Of a DNA stretch of 23,308 nucleotides, positions 10,789-19,349 are shown piece after piece. Both the position numbers and the translations under genes were made by a program. This DNA is from Limnoraphis robusta CS-951. Lineage in GTDB: Bacteria > Cyanobacteriota > Cyanobacteriia > Cyanobacteriales > Microcoleaceae. Position 1 is the first letter of the stretch. Every line of letters starts with the position of its first letter. Below the pieces are notes generated by a model. The model did no database searches, was not told the DNA's origin, and saw only the letters and a list, made by a program, of their open reading frames with translations. The stretch spans positions 1 through 23,308 of the forward strand of contig NZ_LATL02000084.1 in assembly GCF_000972705.2 (NCBI RefSeq), given 5' to 3'.

Positions 10789-11880
10789 ATGAACCCCCAA
10801 ATATTAATTATTGATGACGAACCCAATAACTTTGATGTGATTGAAGCCCAACTTTTAGAAGAATACTATGAATTAAGCTATGCTTCCTGTGGAATAAAAG
10901 CCTTACAACGTCTAGAATTATTTCAGCCTGATGTTATTCTATTAGATGTGATGATGCCTGATATGAATGGGGTAGAAGTGTGTCAGAGAATCAAATCAAA
11001 TCCCCAATGGTCTCATATTCCCATTGTTGCAGTCACAGCTCTCAATTCTAAGGAAGATATGGCACGATGTTTAGAGGGAGGGGCAGATGATTTTATTTGT
11101 AAACCCGTCAGTGGTATAGAATTACGGGCAAGAATTCGATCTATGCTGAGAATCAAACAACAATATGATACCTTACAAAAACAACGGGATACCCTCGCCG
11201 ATATTCTCAAACTTCGCGAAGAAATGTCACATATGCTCGTTCACGATTTGCGAAACCCAATTGCTTGTATTATCTTTGCTGGAGAACTTCTAAAAGAACA
11301 AGATCAACTATCGGAATCAAGTAAAACAAAAGTTGAACGGATTGTGGATTCTGGACACAGATTACAATCTTTAACCAATGATTTATTAGTCATGGCAAAA
11401 CTGGAATCTGGACATCTCATTCTCCATCGGCAATCGGTCGATATTTGTCAGTTGTTTGAGCAAACGATCTCTGATTTTGAAACCCTTGCAGCCCAGAAAC
11501 AAATTAGGCTGATCGCTGAAATTCCCCGGATTAAAAAATTCGTTTATCTGGATGCTAACTTATTTCGACGGGTGTTAGATAACCTGCTATCAAATGCGAT
11601 TAAATTCGCGCCGAAAAACAGTCAAATTAATTGCCGAGTCAACTATCCCCAAAATGAAGCCTTTCAAGTGAGAATGAGCCTCTGCGATCAAGGTTCTGGT
11701 ATTAGTAAAGATATTAAACAGATTATTTTTAATAAATACGCCGTTGGGACTGTCGTAGAAGGAATTGAACAAATAGGTTTAGGTTTAGCATTTTGTAAGA
11801 TGATTGTAGAAGCTCACGGAGGTCAGATTTTTGTCGAAGACAATCAACCTCAAGGGGCGATATTTACCCTGGAAATTTAG
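10789..11880 (+). CDS. Response regulator-histidine kinase fusion (REC-HisKA-HATPase)
   Basis: This 363-residue protein begins with a receiver domain (about 1-125; acidic pair in IIDDE, phosphoacceptor Asp53 in VILLDVMMPD, Lys in CKPVSG). A coiled coil follows, then a HisKA domain with His152 in LVHDLRNP, and a HATPase domain with NLLSNAIKF, DQGSGIS and IGLGLAF. A kinase with an N-terminal receiver commonly accepts phosphate from, or is tuned by, an upstream kinase. The 88-bp gap after the giant hybrid kinase and the shared strand suggest a joint relay (inference). ATG 10789 follows a run of A; an in-frame TTG at 10738 would add 17 residues before the receiver and is unlikely. There is no DNA-binding output domain, so the final target lies elsewhere. 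Confidence 0.92.
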   Translation: MNPQILIIDDEPNNFDVIEAQLLEEYYELSYASCGIKALQRLELFQPDVILLDVMMPDMNGVEVCQRIKSNPQWSHIPIVAVTALNSKEDMARCLEGGADDFICKPVSGIELRARIRSMLRIKQQYDTLQKQRDTLADILKLREEMSHMLVHDLRNPIACIIFAGELLKEQDQLSESSKTKVERIVDSGHRLQSLTNDLLVMAKLESGHLILHRQSVDICQLFEQTISDFETLAAQKQIRLIAEIPRIKKFVYLDANLFRRVLDNLLSNAIKFAPKNSQINCRVNYPQNEAFQVRMSLCDQGSGISKDIKQIIFNKYAVGTVVEGIEQIGLGLAFCKMIVEAHGGQIFVEDNQPQGAIFTLEI

Positions 11881-11989
11881 CCGTTTTTCGCTGCAAAACC
11901 CAAAAAAGTGGCATTTGTTACAATAAATTCTCAGATTTGTTATATACTTAGGTATAGGATTGACACCCCTGCTATTCTGGGTTAAACAG

Positions 11990-14365
11990 ATGAGTATCAG
12001 TGATATCGCTGCCTCGATGCACTTATCGACGGAATCCCGTCTTGCAGTTTATCCTGTCGCTCAACCCCCAGATTCTCTAGGCGTTCCCCTCACCGTTAAT
12101 CATCTGATTTTTGCTCTGGCTCAACGGGCTGCTATTTTTAGACTACCGCCTCATCTAACATTGCTGTCTCAATTCCCGCCGACTGTACAACAGGAAATTT
12201 ACAACAGTTTTGGCAGTTATGGGCGAGTCTGTCAAGTCGTCAATCAAATTTTATTACACCTGACTCAACAATGGGCGATCGCAGATTATTGTCAACGCAG
12301 CAAAATCGGTAAAAAACTCCCTAACGCCCTTTATGTTCATCTGAGTGCAATTGATCAGCTTGATCCGGCTTTGCGTCTATACGAATCTTGGAGTCGAGAC
12401 ATCTTAGGAAATCTCGAAGGCGTGACACTGGTTAAATTTCATACTCATAAACCCGTTGTTTCTTATTTATATTACCCCGATTTTGATGATGATCCCCATC
12501 CGGCTTTAGTGGCGAGTCTGATCGTCAATATCCAAACAAGTCACATCAAAAGTCACGACTATTCTGATAGCGATAATCCGCCGATTCTTCACCGCAAAGA
12601 AACTTTTGTTACTTCAGACTATCCTGATTATCAAAAATTTGCCCGTTTGACAAAAGCCGAAGAAAAACTCGGACTGTTAGAGTCTAAACCCAGTTTATAC
12701 CCAACCGATCCATCCATTTCAGCCGAAGAAAGACGCATCTATCACACCATTGGAACTCGCAAAGGATGGATGCAACATCTCGCCCGAAAAGGCGTAGAAA
12801 TTCGCGATCATCGGATTATTTCCATTGAACGGGATCAAGAAAATCCCTTAGAATTCGTCGCGATCCCCAAGATAGAACGTCACAAAGCGGCTTTAGTTCG
12901 TCGTTCCCTTTCTCGTCCCGTGCGGTTAGCCGTAGAAGCCGACTTATTCACCGAAAATACAACATTTTTTGACTATGGTTGTGGCTACGGAGGCGATATT
13001 CAACGCATCGCCGAAAAAGGCTATGAAAGTTCGGGATGGGACCCTTACTATTCACCAGATACACCGCTCAAAGAAGCGGATATTGTCAACTTAGGTTATA
13101 TCATTAATGTCATTGAATGTCAACAGGAGCGACGCCAAGCATTACTCAAAGCCTGGGAACTGACCAAACAGGTTTTAATAGTCGCCGCCCAAATTTTAAT
13201 TGATGATCGCGATCGGGGAATTGTTGCTTATGGAGATGGAGTGATTACCAATCGCAATACCTTTCAGAAATACTATGAACAAGAAGAACTGAAAATCTAT
13301 ATCGATCAAGTCTTAGAGGTGAATGCAGTTCCCATTGATATGGGCGTTTATTTCGTGTTTCGGGATGAAACCCAAGCCGAAAATTTCCGGGCTTCTCGCT
13401 TTCGTTCTCGCTTAAGTTCTCCGAAAATTTGTACACAAGTTAAACGATTTGAAGACTATGAACAACTCTTGCAACCGTTGATTAAATTTGTCAGCGATCG
13501 CGGACGTCTTCCGGTAGCCGGAGAACTGTCATCAGAAGCCGATATTCGAGAGGAATTTGGAACATTCAAAAGAGCATTTAAACTCATCTTACAAGCAACA
13601 GATCCCGAAGAATGGGAAAAAGTAGCCGATCGCCGTCGTCAGGATTTTCTCGTCTATTTAGCGTTGAGTCAGTTTAGTCGCCGTCCCAAAATTTCCCAAC
13701 TTTCAGAAGTTGTCCAAAACGATATTAAAGGGTTATTTGGCAGTTACAAGAAAGCTTGTATTTTAGCAGATCTTATGTTATATAGTATGGGAAACCCAGA
13801 CGTGATCGCTGACTGTTGTTCTCATAGTCCAATAGGTCAGAAATATACTCACTCGCTCTGGGTTCATCTTTCCGCCTTGGAAAAACTTGATCCCCTACTG
13901 CGTTTGTACGAAGGTTGTGCGAACCGAACTTTAGGTCGGCTAGCCGGAGCAACCCTCGTTAAATTTCATATCAGAAAACCGAAGATTACCTACTTGTTTT
14001 ACCCGGATTTTGATACCGATCCGCATCCTGCATTGCACACGCAAATGGAAATCGACTTACGCGATCTCCATGTCACTTATCAAAGTTACGAAGGGCCTAA
14101 TCCACCTATTTTGCATTGCAAACAAGCCTATGTGACGCCAGAATATCCCCAGTATGAAAAATTTGCCAAACTCACTCGTCAAGAGGAAGATTGGGGACTT
14201 CTAGATGATTTCCAAGCGATCAAAACACGCCAGGGTTGGTTGAAATGCTTAGAAGAACACTGTGCTGAACTCAGAGGTCATCGCGTCTACTGGCGTACCG
14301 ATGCCGATCCTTACCGGAGGAAATTAATAGAATATGCTCGTCGCGCCCGTCAAAAAACGCACTGA
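11990..14365 (+). CDS. Putative SAM methyltransferase of the DNA-phosphorothioation-associated family, with duplicated flanking module
   Basis: The central part (about residues 260-480) is a Rossmann methyltransferase: FFDYGCGYGGD around 326-336 is the SAM-binding motif I, GWDPYY near 350 the second acidic position, and VNLGYIINVIE a hallmark of the family annotated as DNA phosphorothioation-associated putative methyltransferase (TIGR04096; recalled, not searched). A module in the N-terminal part (about 33-290) recurs in the C-terminal part (about 553-775). Both copies share IGKK/IGQK, VHLSA, LDP.LRLYE, ATLVKFH or VTLVKFH, YPDFD.DPHPAL, PPILH and TR.GW. No dndA-E, sulphur-transfer or restriction gene is visible nearby, so the gene looks orphan. 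ATG 11990 is chosen because a TATACT box at 11943-11948 would place transcription close to the in-frame TTG at 11960. The true substrate is unknown. Confidence 0.75.
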   Translation: MSISDIAASMHLSTESRLAVYPVAQPPDSLGVPLTVNHLIFALAQRAAIFRLPPHLTLLSQFPPTVQQEIYNSFGSYGRVCQVVNQILLHLTQQWAIADYCQRSKIGKKLPNALYVHLSAIDQLDPALRLYESWSRDILGNLEGVTLVKFHTHKPVVSYLYYPDFDDDPHPALVASLIVNIQTSHIKSHDYSDSDNPPILHRKETFVTSDYPDYQKFARLTKAEEKLGLLESKPSLYPTDPSISAEERRIYHTIGTRKGWMQHLARKGVEIRDHRIISIERDQENPLEFVAIPKIERHKAALVRRSLSRPVRLAVEADLFTENTTFFDYGCGYGGDIQRIAEKGYESSGWDPYYSPDTPLKEADIVNLGYIINVIECQQERRQALLKAWELTKQVLIVAAQILIDDRDRGIVAYGDGVITNRNTFQKYYEQEELKIYIDQVLEVNAVPIDMGVYFVFRDETQAENFRASRFRSRLSSPKICTQVKRFEDYEQLLQPLIKFVSDRGRLPVAGELSSEADIREEFGTFKRAFKLILQATDPEEWEKVADRRRQDFLVYLALSQFSRRPKISQLSEVVQNDIKGLFGSYKKACILADLMLYSMGNPDVIADCCSHSPIGQKYTHSLWVHLSALEKLDPLLRLYEGCANRTLGRLAGATLVKFHIRKPKITYLFYPDFDTDPHPALHTQMEIDLRDLHVTYQSYEGPNPPILHCKQAYVTPEYPQYEKFAKLTRQEEDWGLLDDFQAIKTRQGWLKCLEEHCAELRGHRVYWRTDADPYRRKLIEYARRARQKTH

Positions 14366-14435
14366 TATACCGCCTATTCTACCGAAAAAAGAGGTGATGG
14401 ATTCGTCAGAATCGAGACGGAAATTTCCTAACCGA

Positions 14436-14479
14436 GAAGTTTAAGATTTTCTAATCAAACTCAATTGAATCTTAACTTC
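14436..14479 (+). promoter_or_regulatory. Hairpin in the leader of the pentapeptide repeat gene
   Basis: GAAGTTTAAGATT (14436-14448) and AATCTTAACTTC (14468-14479) pair over 12 bp with a single bulged T and a 19-nt loop. It ends 32 bp before the ATG. It could be a terminator for the preceding gene without a T-run, a leader structure or an operator. No Shine-Dalgarno sequence is evident for the gene that follows. Confidence 0.4.
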
Positions 14480-14511
14480 GCAATTTTTACTCAATCCTCA
14501 AAACAATAATC

Positions 14512-15342
14512 ATGGAAACTCAAACACTTCTCAACCACTACGCTCACGGTAAGAGAGATTTCCAGGAAGCTTTTCTGATCGGAATCAAGCTTGTTGGGAT
14601 TAACCTGAGTGGAGCGAACCTGAGTGGAGCGAACCTGATCAGTGCAGATTTGTCCAATGCCAACTTGAGTCAAACGAACCTGACAGGCATCAATCTTACC
14701 AATTCTACCCTGATCGAAGCCAATCTCAAAAGTGCCGATCTCACCGACGCTTACATTAGTGAAGCCAACCTCACCCGTGCAGATCTCAGCGGCGCCCAAC
14801 TGCTGAATGCTTACCTCAAAGAAGCCAACTTCACCCATGCTCAACTCGTCGAGGCGAATTTAATGGGGGCGAACCTGAGTCATTCCAAACTCACTCACGC
14901 CAATTTAAGCGGCGCTAACCTCCTGAATACCGTCTTAACGGGAGTTAACCTCACAGGCGCCAATTTAAGCGGTGCTAACCTCACAGGCGTCGAACTCTGT
15001 GGCGTTAACCTGAATGCCACAGAAATTGATGAAACCACCCAACTCAGCGAAAAATGGCGTTTAGTACAGAAAATCGTCACCCAAGGCGCTGTCGGTTGGG
15101 ATTTGAGCCATGTAGACTTAAGCTGTGCTAGCTTAGTCGGCGTGAACTTCACCGGAGCCGATCTCACAGGGGCGAACCTCGCCAGAACCCATCTCAGCAG
15201 CGTCGATCTCAGCAATACCAAAGTTAAAGATGCCAGTTTCATGGCTTGTACAGGTTTATCAAAAGCCACCAAACTTGCTCTCAAAGAACAAGGCGCAATT
15301 ATAGACTATGATTTGACCCCCGCAGAAGTTCAAGTCAGTTAA
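14512..15342 (+). CDS. Pentapeptide repeat protein
   Basis: This 276-residue protein is built mainly of five-residue repeats of the form A(D/N)LxX, such as ANLSG and ADLSN, at about residues 25-165 and 190-245. Such repeats fold into a right-handed quadrilateral beta helix. A non-repeat spacer with TQLSEKWRLVQKIV at about 178-191 is a familiar break in cyanobacterial members. There is no signal peptide and no membrane segment, so it is probably cytosolic. Function is unknown; some family members shield gyrase from quinolones or act as scaffolds, but nothing here shows that. The stop lies 3 bp from that of the convergent glycosyltransferase gene. The reverse strand carries long open frames that are shadows of the repetitive codons. 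Confidence 0.93.
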   Translation: METQTLLNHYAHGKRDFQEAFLIGIKLVGINLSGANLSGANLISADLSNANLSQTNLTGINLTNSTLIEANLKSADLTDAYISEANLTRADLSGAQLLNAYLKEANFTHAQLVEANLMGANLSHSKLTHANLSGANLLNTVLTGVNLTGANLSGANLTGVELCGVNLNATEIDETTQLSEKWRLVQKIVTQGAVGWDLSHVDLSCASLVGVNFTGADLTGANLARTHLSSVDLSNTKVKDASFMACTGLSKATKLALKEQGAIIDYDLTPAEVQVS

Positions 15343-15345
15343 CCC

Positions 15346-17826
15346 CTAACGCAACGCTTGTAGATCCTGCCAAGCCTGAATCAGATTTCCCTGCATCAAT
15401 GCTGCAATTCCCCTTAACCCTTGGAATTCGCTTTGATCGGGGTTTAATTCTAAAGCCCTTTGAATAGCCTGTTTTGCGGCTTGGGGATGCAAAGCATACA
15501 GATGAATAAAAGCCAGATAAGCGTGGGCGTTGGGGTTTTGCGGATCGAGTTGCGTGACTTTTTCTAAGGCGGCGATCGCTCTGGGTGCATCTTGTTTTAA
15601 CACCGTCGCTAACGCTAAAGCATAGGCATAGTCTAAATTGTCGGGTTCAGTCTGTAAACGATAAGTTAACGTTTTTTCCGCCTGAACGGTATAATCTTGA
15701 ATCGGATCGTATTGGTTAATGCGTCCAACTTCGTCAAACACAGGTTCAAGTCCGGGTATTCCTTGAGGTAAATTCAGTGCTAACTGTCGCAGTTGAGACA
15801 CTAAATCTAATTCTGGAGCGGGTAATTTTGGCGACTTGGGGTTAATTTCGACTGTAACAGGCGGAACGGTGATTTTGTAGGTTTCTCCCGTTTCTCGGTT
15901 TAAATAGGTCGCTTCTAGGCGATAAACTCCCGGTAAAATATCTTTTGGTGGTAACATCCCCATGCGTTCAAGAACTTGAAAGCCGGAATTGGTTTCATTT
16001 TCCCCGAGGGTTCCCGGATGTAATGTTCCCATTGCGATCGCATGATCATGTAACCATTCAGACGAACCCTTTGCTGTTGAAGGGGTTTGTAATTTCCAGG
16101 TTAATATCACTAACCCCGACTGAAGTTGTTCCCAAGAACCTGACCACACATAAATAATCGGAATGGGTGCATCTGGAGGAACCTGGGGTGATACAATTAC
16201 TTGAGACAGTTGAACAGGTTCAGAAGCATTCGGTTGTGGGGAAACTTCAATATAAGGCGTCTGACGATGATAAAGATTTAAAACCGTATTATCGGGTAAT
16301 AACCAGCGTTTGTGGAGCTGAAATTGTCGCCCTTGTTCAATTTCCCGTACAATAGCAACTTGTGCTTCATTAATGCGTTCAACCATCCCTTGTTTACCTG
16401 TTTTGGTGACAAACCAAGAGAGCGATAAAGAATCTTGACTGACCTGTTCTAAACGAGTTCCCACTTGGCGCCCATAAACTTGTTCATCCCGCAAAGCGCC
16501 AAAATAATTAAGATTATGTTGATTAACGTCTGGCGTTGATGGTAACACGCCTAAAGTAGACTGTAAATAGGGTTCTGTTTCAATGATTTCATTAATCACC
16601 TGTTCATGGGGCCATTCTAAACCCAGATGAGCAATGCGATCGCCTCCAGGGCTGAGAAAAGCCGCCATTCGTCGTCCCCAAACCCCGCCAATCGGCCATA
16701 AATTGAGTAACATTAAGACAATGGCTAAACTGAGGGTTATTCCCCGCACCGTTTTTCCCCAACGTTCGGGCCATAAGGTTAAACCGTAGGCGAGAAAAAT
16801 AGCCGAAACAGGTAATAAGGGTAAACTGTAGCGAAAGTCTTTATTGATATTCAACGAACATAACAAATATCCGCCGATCCAAAATATTGCTAACCATTTT
16901 AAGGCTGTGAAATTTAGGGGTTTTGAGAGGAATTTAGGATAAAATAAATAAAGAAGAAACCCGACAAGCGGAACGATTAATAAGACCCAAGAAACATGAT
17001 AAGGGAGTAAGTTCCAATAATAAATCCAAGCATCTAAGGTATTTAACGCCGGATCTCCTTCGGCTAAAGCAGAGTCAATAGTTGCACGTTTTCCAGAGGT
17101 TAGCATGAGTAGCCAGTTCGTTCTCACCCAAGGCGTTAAGATCAAAGCTGATAATAATAATCCAAGAGTTAACTGAATTAAGCTTTTCCAGCGTCGATGC
17201 TTGAGGCTATCTATTCCCATCCAAACGAGCGGAATAAACAGGAAAAATAACGCCGTTTGTTTGACCAACATGGCGAACCCAAAGGATAAACCAAAAGCGA
17301 TCGCCCAAAACCATTTTCTTTCGCTATATTTCCACTGGGTTAGACAACAAAAACTGAAAGCGATCATCACCGTGATCGGATAGTCGATCAAATATTGTAG
17401 GCGATAAACATACAGCCCCGGTAACAAAACACAAATGAGACAAGCCCAGAATGCAACTCGTCGGTTAAACAGTCGAGAAGCAATTCCGTAGACCGAAGCG
17501 AGTAAAATACCCGTAAACAGGATATAAACAAGAGGGGAGCGATCAGGGCCAATTCCAAAGACGTTTAAAAACGGTATCGTCAGAATATAGGTGAGGGGAG
17601 GAACTTTTGGAGACAGCATCCACATCTGTTCCCACCAGTCAGAAGAAAACCATTGGGGATGTTGGAATACCCGCCAATAGTTTAACGAATGGGTGAGATA
17701 GTCCGCCTGATCCCAAGCGGGAACTGAGCGATCAAAAGCAAACCAGATGCGATCACTGATTATACTAGACAGCCAAATCAGCAACACAGCCATCAAGCCG
17801 TTGAATTTATTCTTGTCTGTCACCAA
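15346..17826 (-). CDS. GT39-like membrane glycosyltransferase with C-terminal TPR region
   Basis: The N-terminal half (about residues 12-395) has around ten or more hydrophobic helices and resembles polyprenol-phosphate-sugar-dependent transferases of the ArnT/PMT type. The first external loop carries acidic residues in PAWDQADY (Asp39, Asp42), where such enzymes place catalytic acids. About residues 400-700 are soluble and probably outside the membrane, with a beta-rich section (VWSGSWEQLQSGLVILTWKL, LPGVYRLEATY). Residues of about 735-826 contain TPR-like helices (LDPQNPNAHAYLAFIHLYAL, ALELNPDQ). The acceptor is unknown. The start is uncertain: TTG 17826 or GTG 17823 follow AGG, while the first ATG (17793) lacks a ribosome site and cuts into the first helix. 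The IS607 remnant lies immediately upstream in the same direction. The gene converges with the pentapeptide gene. Confidence 0.85.
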   Translation of the reverse strand: MVTDKNKFNGLMAVLLIWLSSIISDRIWFAFDRSVPAWDQADYLTHSLNYWRVFQHPQWFSSDWWEQMWMLSPKVPPLTYILTIPFLNVFGIGPDRSPLVYILFTGILLASVYGIASRLFNRRVAFWACLICVLLPGLYVYRLQYLIDYPITVMIAFSFCCLTQWKYSERKWFWAIAFGLSFGFAMLVKQTALFFLFIPLVWMGIDSLKHRRWKSLIQLTLGLLLSALILTPWVRTNWLLMLTSGKRATIDSALAEGDPALNTLDAWIYYWNLLPYHVSWVLLIVPLVGFLLYLFYPKFLSKPLNFTALKWLAIFWIGGYLLCSLNINKDFRYSLPLLPVSAIFLAYGLTLWPERWGKTVRGITLSLAIVLMLLNLWPIGGVWGRRMAAFLSPGGDRIAHLGLEWPHEQVINEIIETEPYLQSTLGVLPSTPDVNQHNLNYFGALRDEQVYGRQVGTRLEQVSQDSLSLSWFVTKTGKQGMVERINEAQVAIVREIEQGRQFQLHKRWLLPDNTVLNLYHRQTPYIEVSPQPNASEPVQLSQVIVSPQVPPDAPIPIIYVWSGSWEQLQSGLVILTWKLQTPSTAKGSSEWLHDHAIAMGTLHPGTLGENETNSGFQVLERMGMLPPKDILPGVYRLEATYLNRETGETYKITVPPVTVEINPKSPKLPAPELDLVSQLRQLALNLPQGIPGLEPVFDEVGRINQYDPIQDYTVQAEKTLTYRLQTEPDNLDYAYALALATVLKQDAPRAIAALEKVTQLDPQNPNAHAYLAFIHLYALHPQAAKQAIQRALELNPDQSEFQGLRGIAALMQGNLIQAWQDLQALR

Positions 17827-17845
17827 CTATTACCTGCTTTATAAA

Positions 17846-17990
17846 ACTGATATAACGCGGTACAAACCGTGTTAATGTTTACTTCCTGCATCACCCCGGA
17901 CTGTCGGCAGCACCCGGTCAGACAGGCAAATTAGCCGAGAAGCCCTCGGCATAATGTAATAAATTCAGACTCGCATTATAGTCACGATCT
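17846..17990 (-). ncRNA. Candidate omega RNA region at the tnpB 3' end
   Basis: In active TnpB elements the guide RNA overlaps the tnpB 3' end and runs to the element's right end, with the guide taken from flanking DNA. Here two hairpins stand in that place: ACCG-GT arms at 17854-17873 (8-bp stem with one mismatch, 4-nt loop) and a CCGG/CTG stem at 17896-17917. This is inference by position and folding; no transcript evidence exists. Confidence 0.3.
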
Positions 17991-19010
17991 TTGACTTCAC
18001 CGCAAACCTGACAATTGAAAACTCGTTCTTTCAGTGCTATTTCTTGAACGTGACCGCAACTTGAACAGGTCTTAGTGGACGGATAGAATCTATCAGCAAA
18101 AACTACTACTGAGCCGTACCACTCAGACTTATACTCAACTTGGCGGCGAATTTCATAAAAAGCAGAATCGGCAATAGCACCCGCGCGCCTTGTGATTTTT
18201 CAACATCCCAGAAACATTCAAGTCTTCTAACCCGATGACTGCGTGGTTTTTGCATAGCCATGAGGTTAATTTGTGAATTCCATCTTTTCGGATGTTTGTG
18301 ACTCGCTGATAAGCTTTCGCTAATTTGAGTTTGGCTTTATTCCTGTTATTGGAACCCTTCTGTTTTCTAGAAAGTTCGCGCTGAAGTTTTGCCAGATTTT
18401 TTTGAGCTTTTTTGTGGGCTGCTGGATTGGCAAAAACAGTACCATCTGAACAGGTCGCCAATGCCTTAACTCCAACATCAACACCCAGATAAACTCTTGA
18501 TTTAACAGTCTGTTCTGGTTCAAATTCGTAGGCTACAGACAGATACCAAGAATCAGCGACTCGACTAATTGTGACTCGTTTAGTCTGAATTTCCGGGAGG
18601 GGTTCATAAGTGAATACCCATCCAATAAAAGGAAGCTTCAATCTCCTCCCTGAAAACCTCATTACTTGGCCACAATTATCGAGAGTAAAGCTATCATTTC
18701 TGCCTTTTTTCTTGAACTTAGGATGTTCAGCAACGCCTTGAAAAAAGCGACTGAAAGCTTCCCCTAAGTGCATGAAAGCAAATTGATAAACTCTAGAACT
18801 TAGCGTTGACTGCCAGGAGTATTGAGGTTTAATGTGGTTGGTGTAGAACTTTTTTAGCTTATTCGTTGAAGGTTTTAAACCCTGTTTGTAAGCTTCATTC
18901 CACATCGCTAACGCCCAGTTCCAAACCCATCTAGAGTATCCAGCGTGTTGAGCCATTAAAGTCTTCTGTTTGTTATTCAGTTTTAACTTTGTTTTGAATG
19001 CTCGTTGCAT
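17918..19010 (-). pseudogene. tnpB: tnpB with one frameshift (RuvC-like RNA-guided nuclease)
   Basis: TnpB is the RNA-guided DNA nuclease of IS605/IS607 elements and ancestor of Cas12. The first frame runs from ATG 19010 to a stop at 18153 and has Asp178 in YLGVDVG (RuvC-I) and Glu262 in IGLEDLNVSGM (RuvC-II). It breaks in a GCGCGCGGG run at about 18181-18189. After a one-base shift the frame continues as AIADSAFYEIRRQ, a zinc ribbon (CSSCG, CQVCG) and DRDYNAS with the third RuvC Asp (codon 17981-17983), stopping at 17918. The joined length of about 364 codons is normal for TnpB. The damage is a single extra base, so the inactivation is recent, a sequencing error, or bypassed by slippage in the GC run. 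All other key residues are kept. Confidence 0.9.
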
Positions 19011-19295
19011 AATAGTTCTGGGTCGTTCGAGAGCTTGAGTTTTGTACTTTCTTAGTCCATACAATCGATTAGAAAAACAGTGCAGTATTGCTCTAATGTC
19101 TTCGACCATTTCTGACTCTGGTGAAAGTTCTTTTGGGTTGAGAACAATCAACTCACAATTTCTTTGTCGTATCTATGCTGTCGATCTGGGGGTTTTTATG
19201 GCGCGCGATCATACCCTTGTTTCCCCCTACGGTCTAATCCTAACATTTACCCCCAAATATTTAGCGGCTTCTTTGGGCTTCAGGTACTTGGTCAT
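19011..19295 (-). pseudogene. tnpA: tnpA remnant (IS607 serine recombinase, internal deletion)
   Basis: An ATG at 19295 opens MTKYLKPKEAAKYLGVNV, the MerR-like helix-turn-helix start typical of IS607 TnpA, which ends at a TAG after 18 or so codons. Further on, CELIVLNPKELSPESEM and AILHCFSNRLYGLRKYK match the C-terminal end of the same family. The serine-recombinase catalytic region that should lie between is missing. The C-terminal piece now reads in frame into tnpB without a stop (open from TTG 19151). Identification rests on remembered family motifs. Confidence 0.75.
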
Positions 19296-19319
19296 CTAAT
19301 TGTGGTTATTAACGCACCT

Positions 19320-19349
19320 AGAGTAGCGTGTTGTACCTGAAACTGTCAA
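19320..19349 (-). promoter_or_regulatory. Likely promoter of the IS607 tnpA-tnpB unit
   Basis: On the minus strand TTGACA (19344-19349) and TACTCT (19320-19325) are 18 bp apart and lie about 25 bp upstream of the tnpA ATG. It could still transcribe tnpB and a guide RNA although tnpA is destroyed. A 9-bp inverted repeat TTCAGGTAC/GTACCTGAA (19279-19287, 19333-19341) brackets the start region and one arm overlaps the promoter. Confidence 0.5.

Larger units (their letters stand above)
17832..19320 (-). mobile_element. Degenerate IS607-family insertion sequence
   Basis: The element has the IS607 gene order on the minus strand: a remnant of tnpA (serine recombinase) followed by tnpB. TnpA has lost its catalytic domain and tnpB carries a frameshift, so the copy cannot move by itself. 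IS607 elements lack clear terminal inverted repeats and target duplications, so the ends are estimates: the left end upstream of the tnpA ATG near 19295, the right end after tnpB near 17832-17850. The element separates the glycosyltransferase gene from tRNA-Phe. Confidence 0.75.

Noticed and set aside
14895..15284. Minus-strand frame of 129 codons inside the pentapeptide gene
   Set aside because: It is a mirror of the repetitive codons, has a low-complexity product and no ribosome site.
19042..19299. Plus-strand frame of 85 codons opposite the IS607 genes
   Set aside because: It is antisense to clear tnpA/tnpB coding remnants and has no recognisable domain.
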